DNA of 64,000 nt from Cliona cf. orientalis (GCA_963930775.1 OZ005704.1:5146001-5210000); one strand, 5' to 3'. Positions 43,737-55,347 are shown, numbered from the stretch's first letter. The notes: generated by a model not told the origin, from the letters alone. Made by a program: numbers and translations.

Positions 43737-44272
43737 CTGTAATTTGAGTGGGCTAGTGTGTGTGTGTGTGTCAGTGTTAGTCTGTCTCCACTCAATCTGC
43801 TCGAGTGTTGACCTCTATTATCCAAACATCACACTAATGGGATACTTCGAAGGTTTTTGACTGGTGGATTGCTAGAAGTGTTTTGTTTAGAAGTTATAGC
43901 GTCATTAGTTTTGTCTCTTTGATCCGGTGCGGCCATGTACTAAGTACCCTTTGTACTCTATTGGTGTCCAAGTGATGACACGGAAATGGTGACCTTTGAC
44001 CGTACTGTACAGTTGGCTACATGTACTATGCTGTGTGGCTCTGTGTAATTTTGCGCCTGTGTATACTGTGCGTGAGCGTTGAGTGTATGGCGCTTCTTTT
44101 TAAAAGTTTGAATTTGGCCGCCATGTTTGTGCGCATGGCAAACACTTCCACCCCCCTTTATACCCCGCCCCCAGTGATCGCGTTTCGTGAAAGATACGCC
44201 TATGTATTGCGTATTTATTCAACACATGCTCGTTTAAGATAGTTTACGAAAATTGAACAAGTGGGCACGAGG

Positions 44273-44512
44273 CTAGCATGTGACTTGCACCTTGTACTTT
44301 TGGCCTAATGGCGTGGTCCAAGAGTGTAAAGAGGTGCAAATGACACGAATTCTCCAGTCCTTTTGGTTAGTACATATAGTGGCTTTGTAGGGCCCCACTG
44401 CAGGCTCGTTTGGGGGCCATAACAGCACAGTCAGGTGGTATGACTCGGTTGACTTTAAGTTGCTCGCACCATTGTTGCCTCTGGCCAACCTCACTCGGCT
44501 TCGATCAATTCA
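44273..44512 (-). pseudogene. Exon module A1 (right arm), frame-broken
   Basis: Mirror of 35763-36002 with the same stop and base loss. Confidence 0.5.
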
Positions 44513-44639
44513 CTGCAGCAGAGTGCATGTGAATGTGTGTGTGTGTGTGTCTATGAGTTGCATTGCTAGAGAATGTCACGAAAGCCTAAAGATCACGATA
44601 ATGCATCATAAATAGCTAAAATGAAGTCGCTAGAGTCCG

Positions 44640-44710
44640 GACAGACAGACATAGAGACAGACCGACCGACACACTACTGTAATCCTCTCGCACCCTTGCC
44701 GAGGGTTAAT
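44640..44710. repeat. ACCCTTGCCGAGGGTTAA repeat end (right arm)
   Basis: A GACAGACAGACC tract followed by ACTACTGTAATCC and CCGAGGGTTAATTAA matches the 17370 and 51830-51900 sites. Mirror at 35570-35640. Confidence 0.5.
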
Positions 44711-45001
44711 TAAGGCATGCCCAGTGTTGTGAAGTTTACAGAGAGTGCGGTGGACACAAGATCTAGAAGCAGCTGCAGCATTGTGTAGCTAGGCAACGAC
44801 AGGCAAGTTACAAGGCAGGGCACACAGGCTAGAGCGGTAATGTCCAGCTGACAATACAATGCATGCTGAGAGTATGGCTTTAATCGACGCTCGCGCAGTA
44901 ATGATATAATCGGGACATTGTTTTTGGTTTCCTGGGGTGAGTGTAACAGATTGATACCAAAAGGAAGAGGTCGTAGTTGTCTCAAAATATCCTGATCCCT
45001 G

Positions 45002-45693
45002 GAGATAGAAGAACAACAGTATGTAGACAATTGAGGACGTTGCAGGTGTTGCGATGTCTTCCAAACATCAGCATAATTTGAAGCACAGCGCAGCAATCCA
45101 GTTATTGCAATGTGACGTTCTTACATTCGTTACACATTTACCATAACATTAATCAGCTGACACAGGCGACCCAGATGTAAAAACTGTTTGTAACTCGGAT
45201 TGTGTGTGATGTTTTTGAACCACTGAACTCCACACCCAAGCTAATGAGTGCTGAGTTGATAAAAATCCCCTTTTCCTGTAGCTGGTTACATAATATGTTA
45301 CATGACTAATGTTGTTTTATTTTGCTAGGTTGTTCGACGTAGAGCCTTTTCTACGGAAGGAAGTGGATAAGACGACAACTCCATTTGCAAGATTCCTATC
45401 TGCCACCAATATCTTCAATTCGATCAGAATTGCCATGAGTTCTTTCTCAGAACATTTTTCATTTACATCTACTACAAAGGTCGGTTTAATTCCTTTTTCA
45501 TCGCCTTTGATTTTCTTTAAGGCATGGATGACGTCATATGATTCGCTTTGTGTCTTGAAGCCGACATATTCGACAATGGATTTGTAGAAATTTTCAACCG
45601 TCAATGGGTTTGGTTGAATGTGCACAACGCCTTTCACACAATTTAGGGAATGTTGCGTGTGAGTGGTTTTTCCCACCCCTCGCGGCCCATGTA
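45002..45693. other. 692-bp segment present only in the right arm
   Basis: The flanking bases join as TTCTAG|CAGGGATC in the left arm. The segment spans from the base before the Walker A codons to 315 bp past the ATPase frame's stop. Its ends are not a splice-site pair that would give the left-arm sequence, so retro-copy loss of an intron does not explain it. Confidence 0.85.
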
Positions 45694-45994
45694 CTAGAAA
45701 TGTTAAATTCATGTTTGAATCACTTAACGCCTGCATGGCAATATATAGGTTGTCCCTAGATGCTACTGGGACATAACTTTCTTTATCATACTCTTCCATC
45801 GTTGCTTTTTGAAGAGCATCACTCAGTTGGTCGACGTCTTCTTTCATGCTCCTCTTTCTTTCTTCAAGTCCTATCACTGCTCCTATAACGCCTACAGTGA
45901 CAGCTAATAAAGCTGTCTTCCAGAAGGGGATGTGGGGGGGAGTAGAACTGGATTCATTCTTCTTGTCCAAGTTATCATTAGGCTCCAGCTGCAC
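45317..45994 (-). CDS. Membrane-anchored P-loop ATPase, N-terminal part (right arm)
   Basis: A 225-codon frame. It is open for a further dozen codons upstream (HATSPATVVQLEP) to a TGA/CACAG border, so the true start may be on another exon. Residues 24-43 form one membrane helix (FWKTALLAVTVGVIGAVIGL). Walker A is GPRGVGKTT (103-111), Walker B is TFVVDVN (D176), and VVVLSTS near the end fits sensor 1. This is a STAND/AAA-like P-loop NTPase fold anchored in a membrane; the substrate is unknown. The frame stops right after sensor 1, without the lid domain that such proteins need. A lid-like C-terminal exon lies immediately next door in the opposite direction (46000-46542). Confidence 0.7.
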   Translation of the reverse strand: MQLEPNDNLDKKNESSSTPPHIPFWKTALLAVTVGVIGAVIGLEERKRSMKEDVDQLSDALQKATMEEYDKESYVPVASRDNLYIAMQALSDSNMNLTFLVHGPRGVGKTTHTQHSLNCVKGVVHIQPNPLTVENFYKSIVEYVGFKTQSESYDVIHALKKIKGDEKGIKPTFVVDVNEKCSEKELMAILIELKILVADRNLANGVVVLSTSFRRKGSTSNNLAK

Positions 45995-45999
45995 TACTG

Positions 46000-46542
46000 T
46001 TGCCGGTGACGTTGCATGAGCTTCGTGTGGACCCTGTGAATATCAGTGACCCGCCAAGAAGGACAATTGTCAACTTTTTGGTGAAGCATTTGGTAAAACT
46101 CTTTCCCGATTCCAAACCAGAGGAAAGGGAGGGTTGGATCGCAAGTTACTCCCCAGAAATTGGAACAAGATTCCTAGATGCAGATAACCTAATAAATAAA
46201 CTTGGGAATGCCAAATCCAAAGGCTCTTTGACAACACCAAAAACCGTGAGTGATTCTGTGCAGGAGTTTGTGTCGCAGAGGAAAAAAATTTACCGCTCAT
46301 CAGCTCTCGAGTTCGTCACCATGGTTGATAAAAGAAAGAGAAAGGAGGTATTGACGGGTATCATCAACAATGATTTGCCACTTAATAAATTAGTAGAGGC
46401 CACAGGTACCAAGGATAAAGAGAGTTTGATAAAGACTCCAGCAAACCTTCACCCCCACCCAGTGTACATAGATGTGAGCACATATCTTGTTGGCGCTGGG
46501 AACTTTGTGGCAAGTAGTGAATTCAAAAAGATTATTAAATAA
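46000..46542 (+). CDS. C-terminal exon of a P-loop ATPase-like protein (right arm)
   Basis: Mirror of 34425-34967, identical in protein. It starts 5 bp from the head of the opposing ATPase N-terminal frame. A helix-rich, basic protein end with no membrane segment; a TTTATTTGTG/polyA-like region follows at about 46567. See the left-arm entry for the family argument. Confidence 0.55.
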   Translation: MPVTLHELRVDPVNISDPPRRTIVNFLVKHLVKLFPDSKPEEREGWIASYSPEIGTRFLDADNLINKLGNAKSKGSLTTPKTVSDSVQEFVSQRKKIYRSSALEFVTMVDKRKRKEVLTGIINNDLPLNKLVEATGTKDKESLIKTPANLHPHPVYIDVSTYLVGAGNFVASSEFKKIIK

Positions 46543-46881
46543 TTTCTGTTTACAGTGTAGAGAAGAATGGTTTTATTTGTGTAGTCATACCATACCACCT
46601 TATACCACCAGTCTGTGTACAAATTAGGGAAGAAAAATATTTTGTAGTCATTGTTTTAAGTTAATATTATGAATGCATGCTCATTCTTGTTATATGCTGG
46701 TCCAAGACTGTTGTACACTATATATTTCTACAATTCATGTTTAATATTTTTATTTTCAAGCTCAGTAGAAAAAATTGTCCGGAAATGTGGTGCAAGTCAC
46801 ATTGCATGTCATCATTCGTGTACATGTGTTTCAGTCAATTTTGCAAGTGAAAGTGGTGGAAGTAGACAAGATTGTGATTAG

Positions 46882-46966
46882 AAAAACAATATTGTGTCCA
46901 GAGAGGGATTTGAACTGGGGACTTCAGCATTGGGAGCCAGGAGCCTTACCATCTTGCTACAGGAAA
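46882..46966 (-). ncRNA. tRNA-derived sequence (right arm)
   Basis: Mirror of 34001-34085: A and B boxes and the T5 run are conserved. Confidence 0.45.
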
Positions 46967-47297
46967 GGTGTTGATTGAGCTTGTGTGGCTTTTGTTGGCA
47001 AAAACTAAAAACGGCCATATCTCCTGAACGAAAGTGAAAATCATAAATCCTATTGAATCGTGAGATTAGGAAATAATTAAATGAGCCTGCATTAAATAGG
47101 TGTTGATCGATACTAGCAGCATTTTGGGGATTCTCCATAGTAATGTATGGGAAAGCAAAAGCAGCCGTATCTCCAAGACGAAACCGAAATTCAAGTTCTC
47201 TATTATATCGTTTCTTAGTTACACCATAACCTATGTGCATGTGTAAAATGACGCCTTGAGATGCTTCCAATGGCTCGGAACATTACTTAGTGTGTAA

Positions 47298-47549
47298 CTA
47301 AGTAGGAAAAAATGTGGAATAGGGTGCATGTGAAAGGGCGGTGATGTTGTGGGTGGCGTTTGTGTGGTTGAGGAAAGTGGAGATGGTAGGGGTTTGGGTG
47401 GAGTTGTTGCATTTGATAGTGGAGGCGTGTAAGTGTTTAGAGAAGGCAGGAGTAGATGTTGATTGTAAAGTTATTGTTTGTGTGTGGAATTGGATGGTGA
47501 GTATTAATAATTGAATTATGTTTGTGTAGGTGTGCGAAGCTGGAGACAA
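47298..47549. other. Strand-biased G/T-rich block (right arm)
   Basis: Mirror of 33418-33669. On the plus strand a frame ERAVMLWVAFVWLRKVEMVG continues to NWM and a GTGAGT donor (about 47495), after a TAG|GGTG border. Exon status uncertain. Confidence 0.35.
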
Positions 47550-47683
47550 TGGAAAAATTCTTTCGCGCTATACGTACAATGCCAGGGGGCTAAAATTTTA
47601 AATAAAGCTCCGCGAAATTCTCACCATCTATAATATTATGCGTTCACGACTACACTGCACTAGAGGCTGAGGCCAACGCTGCC

Positions 47684-47973
47684 TGAAATACAGACTTCAG
47701 ACTATATTTTTCTGCTCTGTGGTGGGGCGGTGTCATGGAAAAGTCAAAAACAACGTTGTGTCAATCAGTCGGCCATTGCTATGACCAAGAATCCACAGTT
47801 TCATAGACGTGCAAAACACATCCACAATATTTTTTTCGCCAGCAAGTTACTCAAGGAACGATCGTGTTACAGTACTGTCCTACGGAGAAGATGGTCGCAA
47901 CATACTCACCAAAGGACTTAGTCACGAGAACTTCTACAAACTCCGTGACATGTCTGGAATGATTGAACCATAA
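47684..47973 (+). pseudogene. Copia-type RNase H remnant (right arm)
   Basis: The frame EIQTSDYIFLLCGGAVSWKS continues to KQRCVNQSAIAMTKNPQFHR and KHIHN. After a T7 run a shift gives QYCPTEKMVA, then a further shift gives ILTKGLSHENFYKLRDMSGM and IEP-stop. Motif order is that of copia RNase H, with the EAEYMAL region deleted. Slightly better preserved than the left-arm copy. Confidence 0.8.
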
Positions 47974-47996
47974 TGGTCAAGTAAAGTGAGGAGGAG

Positions 47997-48321
47997 TGTG
48001 GACAATACACTTGTACTTAGCATTATTATTATAGTAGTTGCTAAGTTTTCTCTGTAGGAATGTTTATTACTAGTTCTTAGGAATGTTAATTTTGTTGTAA
48101 TTTCCTGTGAGGCTTGCGCTATTTTCGTGCTCGACAATGCTCTTTTTTTCACTACTTCTCTTGTAAGGAGGCCCTGCGCGTCTTCTTTAACTTTTTATTT
48201 TGCATGCATGCATGCATACTCTTTTTTGTTAGTCTGTTGTATAAATTCTCTTGCTAAGCAAAACTCTGTCACTCAGTCGTTTCAAAAGCTGGTCGCTTGC
48301 CTTAGAGAACTCTTGCTAACA
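47997..48321 (+). mobile_element. Copia-type 3' LTR (right arm)
   Basis: It follows the RNase H stop and a purine tract (GTAAAGTGAGGAGGAG). It starts TGTGGACAATACACTTG, ends TTGCTAACA (TG...CA rule), and carries TATAAATTC near 48240. About 325 bp. Mirror at 32648-32972. Confidence 0.6.
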
Positions 48322-48881
48322 ATATTATTAAATATCTGTACAAACATGTGCGTGTAATAAAAACTATACAAGATATGTCTTCTTCCCAAAATTCACTAAT
48401 ATAAACTATGAAAATTAATATACAAATTCTACAGATGGCCTCAAAGACCACTCTTCCAAACACGTTAACCTGTAACGTAATAATTCATAATAATTATTAG
48501 TATTGCTACTACAAATGAAGGCACTCCAGTGCACAACACCGTATCTTCAAATCCCATCATAATCACATTGCCCACCATACCTACTGTAACTTACTGTTTG
48601 TCTCAAAGTTATTATGGCTGCGACCAATCCTTATAGGTGATGACGCGACATCAACTGGCACTCGAGACAGTGGTGCCCCATCTCTGATGGTGCAGTTCCG
48701 GGTGGCAGCTGCTCAACAGATTTCTGTTGAATCTGTTCTCTCTATCAAAACCGGCTTTTTTGAAAGCCACCAAAGTCACAAGAGATTCCACCTTGAAAAG
48801 ATACCTACATGTATACTGTATGATCATGCAAATAGGGATACCCTTTTTGATTGTATGCACTTCAGATGACTCTTGGTGGAC

Positions 48882-49197
48882 CTAGTATAGATCTAAAGCA
48901 CCATTGGGAACCGAAAACTCCTTGCTATCCGCTAGTGGAGAAGGAGGGGCTGATGGACCTGGTGCCGGTGGAGAAGGAGGAGGGCTGATGGACCCGGTGC
49001 CGGTGGAGAAGGAGGAGGGCTGACGGACCTGGTGCCGGTGGAGAAGGAGGAGGTGCCGTTGGAGAAGGAGGAGGGCTGATGGACCTGGTACCGGTGGAGA
49101 AGGAGGAGGGCTGATGGACCTGCATGGTGCTGGTGGAGAAGGAGGAGGGGCTGATGGACGTGCTGTCGGTGGTGGAGGAGGAGGAACTGATGGACCC
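48882..49197 (-). CDS. Proline-rich terminal exon (right arm)
   Basis: Mirror of 31772-32087, with the same frame and same minisatellite structure. Confidence 0.45.
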
Positions 49198-49922
49198 CTA
49201 ATAATTTTTTTATTATGGCACCTTTTCCTGATCCACTGTGGCACCTCTCTCTGATCAGCTGGTACATTTACATGACGTTTACACTACAAAGTTGCATGCT
49301 AATAATAATGTACACAATAATTTGGAGGCGAGCCTGAGCGTACGTAGTAATTGGTGGTAGTGTGTGTAAACTGTTGATGAATGACCGATTTCACCTCAAC
49401 CAGAATTCCAATACTATTTTGCAATTTATTTGGAGGTAAACCGTACATGTAGGTGCAAATTGTATTGCTCACCTAAATTGCTCAGTTTAAATTTTGAATG
49501 GAATTGAATCGTGCATATTCAGGAAACAGTTGCAGGCTGTGACTTAGTCTACCTAGAGCCACGTTAAAAACCTGCTTGCACACAACCTGGCACCTGGTCC
49601 ATCATTTTCAGCTCCGCCTCCTCCACTGACAACCATACATTTTCCCACTCACTGTCTCTAACATCACTGTTTCTTTTGTTCCCTGTACATCTGTGAGCTC
49701 ATTAGGTAAGCACATATTTTGGGCTCATAGTTTGCAAGGTGGATTTCGTCGACAGGCAGCACTCTTAAGACTAGTAGGTTTTCTCCCCTCACTCCATGTA
49801 CATTACGTACATGAGTCACATGATTTCTACTAGTCACTGACTTGATGAATGATAATGGTGAAGTTAGAATCTCATATTACCGTAGTGCTAGAAATTGTTG
49901 CGGGTACATTTTTGATGTATTT

Positions 49923-49955
49923 TACAGTGGAACCTCCGAATGAAGGACACTTTTC

Positions 49956-49998
<43 letters not shown>

Positions 49999-50252
49999 TA
50001 TGTGTGTGAAAGAGAGAGAGAGAGAGAGGCATATATCTATTTTTAATGCATTTTACAGTGGAATATCCGAACAAAGGACACTTTGGGGACAAAATTCAAC
50101 TGTTTTGTCCTTTGTAGAGAGCTTGAGCTCAGAGTTTTTCGATGTATGGAAACTATACAATATAATTATTATATAGGTAATAGCAGTTTGGGGACTTTGA
50201 GCAACCAACAGAGTGTCCCTTCCTCGGAGGGTTTATTAGAGGTTCTACTGTA
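49923..50252. mobile_element. TACAGTRGAACCTC-ended MITE (right arm)
   Basis: Mirror of 30721-31046. The GT tract is a few units longer than in the left arm. Confidence 0.7.
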
Positions 50253-50785
50253 GTGCGATTTTTAAAGTACATAGGTACCATTTAATTATTGTGACATTTA
50301 ACTATGCGATTACACAGCAACTCACAGCATTCGTATCACGCAAATAATATTTCCAGCACTGCGGTATACAGTGCTTGCCACAATTATGTGTCTAAGTTTA
50401 CACGGTTCAGTACCAAAACACTCCACGCCTCCAGTCACAATGGTATAATAACTTTCATAACGTGGTTTTCCCAATAAAATTATTATTGATTTAAAGAGGT
50501 CAATAATTCATCAACGGCTCCCAGGGTTTCTCACCTAAATGCTTTATTTATAATGCGTGGGGGAATTTTCGTTTAATCTTCACCATTATTTAAGCAACTG
50601 GCCAAATTACCGAACAACGAATTGGAAACAGCCAATAATGGTAAAAACACTTCCTATTCAACAATACTCAGATATAATATTATGTAATGGGAGTATATGC
50701 ATGCAGATCAGTCTGACTCCTACCAGTGCACAGCCAGCTTATCTCAAACTCCACTGTTGGTGAAAAATTATTAAAATAACAGCAT

Positions 50786-50864
50786 GTGCTGGACCAAAGG
50801 TAGTCCACGTCAACTATATAAACTACCTCTGGTTTCGGCCAATACCAGGCCTCATCAGCAGCAC
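50786..50864 (-). ncRNA. Hammerhead ribozyme (open stem I), right arm, intact
   Basis: Exact mirror of 30110-30188: CTGATGA, GGCC/GGCC stem II, GAAA, 10-bp stem III, TC, and a 6-bp stem I. The predicted cleavage is between 50792 and 50791 (minus strand), 146 nt from the outer copy's site. Confidence 0.93.
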
Positions 50865-50931
50865 TGGCTGTGTGTGTGTGTTGTTTTGTCAACTCGACTG
50901 TCGGTGGACACTAAAATTTTAATGACAGCAT

Positions 50932-51018
50932 GTGCTGGACCAAAGGTAGTCCACATCGACTTATATTTAACTACATGTACCTCTGGTTTCGGCCAATACC
51001 AGGCCTCACCAGCAGCAC
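50932..51018 (-). ncRNA. Hammerhead ribozyme, outer copy, right arm (A-to-G core)
   Basis: Like the left-arm outer copy it has CTGGTGA in the core, but stem I (GTGCTG with CAGCAC) is intact, so only the core change separates it from a canonical ribozyme. The core change is shared by both arms, so it predates their separation. Confidence 0.8.
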
Positions 51019-51047
51019 TGGCTGCTGTGTGTGTGCGAAAAAACTGC

Positions 51048-52111
51048 ATCAGCTTCCGAATCCGGGAATTGTCACCGCGAACTGGTCTTTTCATGGTCGC
51101 AGTCGGCTTGATGACGTTTAAGCGTGCACACGTGACACCTTCATGACGCTTTTGACGTACATTTGAGACCACGCCCATCATTTCTCAGCAGTGTAAAATT
51201 CTGCTCATGAACATTCATACCATGAAAAATCAGTAGGGTTCACAGGCTTCTCCAAAAAGCATGCTAGCTTGGTGCTGCACCCTGAGAAAGGGGAGGGGAG
51301 GGGAGGGAGAGAGAGAGAAAGGAATAATGCAACTGCTTATATCTAGCATAATAGAAGCTTCAAATACGTAATACTAGTACAGGCTATCAGCCAAACGACC
51401 CTTCTTTCCTTGATTTTAGAACACCTCTATAAATGAAGCACTAAAGTGCAAAATCCTCGGCGGTGTAGTTGTAAGACAAACATTTGAAGAGGTTTTACAG
51501 TAAAAAGACATCGGTTATCCCTGACGACCATTGCCCACTACCGCGTCTGGCCTGCACGGTATAGTAGGCAATGGTTGTCACAGAGATTAAGTCGTCAAGC
51601 ATGTGGCGCGCATAACGCGCGTCATGTCACACGCTAGCGCTAGCACTGCATGGGGCGGAGCTTGAAAGATGGCGTATACAAAGATATAGAGAGGAACGAT
51701 TTATCGCCGATTACTCTTGAACGAAAAGGTTTTAGCAGGTCTTACACGATACGTTCCTTTGGCATGCTATACATAACGCGCACAATACGTTAAAGTGTAA
51801 TATTGATATCTACCTAGTGGGCTGTAGAGCATAGACAGACACACAGACACACACAAACAGACAGACTACTGTAACCCTCGCTGCGCATGCGCCAAGGGTT
51901 AATGAAGGTACATGTACACCTTCACCTAGGTATGTTCTCTTTTGATCCAGCCTGTTTAAGTCCTGAGACAATTTGTATTCCTGTGATTTTGAGAGGGCAA
52001 TAGAGTAAGCAATTATCGTATAGTGTAAGCAGTCGTCAATATACATGTCATGTAGTAATGCCATCTTCCCTCTCTGCGCCACTTCGTAGAACATGTGAAA
52101 TCACAATCTAA
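51048..52111. other. Right flank of the palindrome, no supportable gene
   Basis: A minus-strand open frame starting near 51181 (MMGVVSNVRQKRHEG...) runs into the hammerhead array and is probably chance. A GGGGAGGGGAGGGAGAGAGA tract lies at 51290-51320, and a CpG-rich patch at 51600-51650. Confidence 0.35.
51830..51900. repeat. ACCCTCGCTGCGCATGCGCC repeat with CAGACAGACA tract
   Basis: The same structure as 17370 on, read in the opposite direction: a CACAGACACA tract, ACTACTGTA, then ACCCTCGCTGCGCATGCGCC and AAGGGTTAATGA. A degraded copy lies at 58200-58256. Confidence 0.55.
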
Positions 52112-52214
52112 TTTTTGTAGCAGTTACCATAGCCCATTAACATCATAAATCACTTTCTGTTCTTACAGAACTAGGGGTTAAATTTTCTGTCGCTATGGTA
52201 ACTGCTACCAAATC
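52112..52214. repeat. Hairpin element TAGCAGTTACCATAGC
   Basis: TAGCAGTTACCATAGC and its exact inverse are separated by about 70 bp. Same family as 38357-38471 in opposite orientation, followed by TC/CCCT low-complexity sequence to 52265. Confidence 0.7.
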
Positions 52215-53341
52215 TCTCTCTCTCTCTCCCTCCTTCCCTCCCTCTCTCTCCCTCCCTCCCCCATCTGCCCTTCTAAATTGAAATCAAACACATGACTTCC
52301 ATCCACATAGGCCAGCTCATTTCACAAACCAACACACATTGGATGATACAGACTGGTCATGTGACAAACAGATAATATATGGCTAGTGTACTTTAAAAAT
52401 TGTGACTATCAGCACTAACCTTGAATGGACATGCATACCAGGAGTTTCCCAAAAGGGTGGTAGAGTGGCGCTGGACCACTCTACTTGCGGCCATTACCCC
52501 ATGATGTGGTCAACAGAATGCACAAAATATGTTTGAAGCCTTTGATCTTTTACTAAAATACCATTTTCTCTTATATTCTGAGAGAGAGAGAGAGAGTTTG
52601 TCGTTTGAACAAAGTGAATTAGACAGCAAATATTCTCTCAATAGCTTGCATGTCACATGGTCAGTGGTTGTGTGTTGTTGCATGAGGTATTGTGTGCTGT
52701 TGTACGTTTGTAGTCTATGTGGTGTCATGTGTTTTGGCTGGGCATGGGTTGTTCTGATTGGTCAGAATCTTGTATGCTGGTGCATGTTTAAGTGTTGTGG
52801 TGGCAAACAGTAGTCTCTCGGCAAACTTGGCAAGTTCATTTGCATTCATGATTTATGGAGTAAGGTATGTTGACTGACAATTGAAGATTTGTGCAGTCTT
52901 AATAATATTGTGTTATATCGTTCTTTGAGTATTGCTGTGCAATAGTCACTACTTCACTTGAAAAATGTTGGTACCTGTGAGGGACGTGTACTTCTGATGT
53001 CCAGAAGTCTGAGGACCTGGAACTTTGTGGACGATATGGGGTATAGACAAGGGTTTTCCCTTGCCACTGTATGAAAGTTTCTTATGTGGTGAGGTTTTTC
53101 CTTGGGTATGGTTGGCCACCCTCCCGGTTGTGCATTTATTCGTCGTCTGGCCGCCCCAATTAAAATTCTGTCATTATTGAATTTGTTTTGATTTTTGTCA
53201 TAGTGAGGTGTTTTATTGTGTAGGAATATGTGTATTCTAGCTTCGATATGACCAAACTGAAACTGTCCTGGAACGGTACAGTTGGCTATTTATAGCAAAC
53301 ATGCCATGTGGCAAGTAAGGATAGATGTATGCATTACATCT

Positions 53342-53814
53342 CTAGGCAGGGTTTTATACAGGATTTTTTCCCAAGGGGGGGAAAACGATCGATGGTAATA
53401 CTATCACGGTGTGCGTAGCACGCCCAGACTAGGGGGGTCTGGGGGCATGCCCCCCCAGGAAAATTTTTAATTTTATAACCTCTGAGACTGCTTCTGGTGG
53501 CTTCTGAGACCACATCTCAGTTTGGTTTGTTACTGCACATTTTCACCTTTTTCGTGACATATCTTGTGGGCATAACCACCCATTGATTAAAATTTGCACT
53601 TTTGAGGAAATCTTGGACATATTTAAGGAGTCAAACAGGCGCATTTCACTTTAATTCTAGCTAGCAATAGGCAATGTGTTGTGCATTAAGCTATCAATGG
53701 CTGTTATTAACAAATATTATTACTATAATATATGGCAGTTTTCAGGGGGGGGGAAAAGCAAGTCAGGGGGGGGAAATCCCATGGTTCCCCCCCCTCTAAA
53801 TAAAACACTGTCTA
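53342..53814. mobile_element. CTAGGCAGGGTTTTAT-ended element with G-runs
   Basis: The left CTAGGCAGGGTTTTATACAG and the inverse right end (CTAGACAGTGTTTTATTTAG on the minus strand) bound 473 bp. GGGGGGGAAAAC-like runs lie just inside both ends, and AGGGGGGTCTGGGGGCATGC in the interior. Non-coding. Confidence 0.65.
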
Positions 53815-54536
53815 GGTATGGGCCACGTGGCAATATCATGCAATAGACGGAGCTATGTTAGAAACAATGGCCGCCGTGTGTTGAAAGATAGCGAAAACTG
53901 ATGTAGCTCATCAACAAAGCCTTCTCAGCGAAAATCGTAACTTGCAAATCTTTTAAATCTAGCATAAAGCCTATTGTCATGTATGTACATGTCGATGTAT
54001 GTGTGTGTACCTGTTACACATTCCTCTCTCTCTCTTTGGGATGAGTGTGTTCATAGAATTTTCATATTACTAACTCGTTCTATTTCTTTTTCTACTATCC
54101 TAACAATATACATGTGCTTTGTAACAGTAGAACAGTTCACGGATCACATCTACAACACCCATTCAACCTCCCTAAGGAGAATCACTGGCCTATGCATTGT
54201 GTAAACACACACTAGATGTTTGCTGACTTTGCAATAGTGCATTTCCATATAAGGTAACTCAGTAGTTTTGTGGTGGTGTGCTAGCTGAAACGCTGTTTTG
54301 CCTTTGTGTGAGTTGTTTCATGATCATAGCTATCCTTATACACCAAGTGCTGAGTATGCCAATATTACAGTGCATATTGAGTCATAATTCACATGTACAC
54401 TGTAACACAGAAGTGTAACTGTGAAATGAAAGTGAAGATATCTATGTGGCTAACAATACCACAGCATGCCACGTGTGTTTGACAAGTGACCTCAAGAGTC
54501 ATGTTCCCTCCAGCTACACCACCAACTGACCACTTC

Positions 54537-54558
54537 CACACACACACACACACACATA

Positions 54559-54608
<50 letters not shown>
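54537..54608. repeat. CA microsatellite
   Basis: (CA)n with two CATA interruptions. Confidence 0.95.
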
Positions 54609-54612
<4 letters not shown>

Positions 54613-54650
54613 CAGTTAATTAAGTGCTAAAAAGCATATAAACAAGAATA

Positions 54651-54861
54651 TACAGTATAGCCGGAAATATTGGCGGTCTTTAAATTTGGCGATTTGGCCC
54701 GTAAGCCGACGAAACAAAAATATTGGCGGATTTAAATTTGGTGGCTTGGTACAGTGTCGTCATACGTATAATATTATATGCGTGTAAGAAATATTGGCGG
54801 ATTTAAATTTGGCGGTTGGCGGCCCCACCACCAAACCGCCAAATTTTCCCACTATATGGTA
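54651..54861. mobile_element. TA-flanked TTTGGCGG MITE
   Basis: The ends TACAGTATAGCCGG and (inverse) TACCATATAGTGGG enclose repeated GGCGGATTTAAATTTGG-like blocks. It is a diverged relative of 6974-7204, with a shared CGTCATACGTATAAT core. Confidence 0.8.
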
Positions 54862-54872
54862 TATAATATAGC

Positions 54873-54982
54873 AGGGATGTCAACATACATGTAAAAGTAG
54901 ACATTCGAAGCTACATTCGTTTCAAGTAGTCATGGACTCCTATGAAAGATATAGGGATGTCTACTTGTAAGTTGACATCCCT
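54873..54982. mobile_element. AGGGATGTCAAC-ended MITE, 110 bp
   Basis: AGGGATGTCAAC is exactly inverted at 54971-54982, with GTAGACAT words facing each other inside. It lies 11 bp beyond the previous MITE. Confidence 0.75.
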
Positions 54983-55347
54983 ACCATATATTCTTGTTTG
55001 TATATACTCAATTGGCACTAGCTTCCATATTCCACGCACAATTTAACTAATATTATTTAATTGATATTCTATACTTGCGTGTTTATGGTGATTTTTGTGT
55101 GATTGCCAAATGAAGCACATTCTATAGCATTTGTGCAAAGCTACCATCACACGGGGACCAGTAAAGGAGAGTCAACGCCAATATAGGCAATTTTGGTGTG
55201 CGTTATTTAGAGTAAGCACTGCGTATATGGCGCTCTATGGTTGTGCATCGCGTGATGCCGGCACTGTGCTACGTGCTGGTCAAGCTAGTTCAAAGTAGGC
55301 TGCCAGGCTTCTTATACGTATGAAACACAGCAGGTTGATACATGTAA

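Noticed and set aside
52529-52813. 94-codon plus-strand frame with Cys/Val-rich end
   Set aside because: It begins in a GA tract and its hydrophobic part is simple TGT/GTG-rich sequence.
52975-53215. Possible LTR-like segment beginning TGTGAGGGACGTG
   Set aside because: Start and a polyA-like AATTAAAA are suggestive, but no partner LTR, primer site or coding remnant is nearby.
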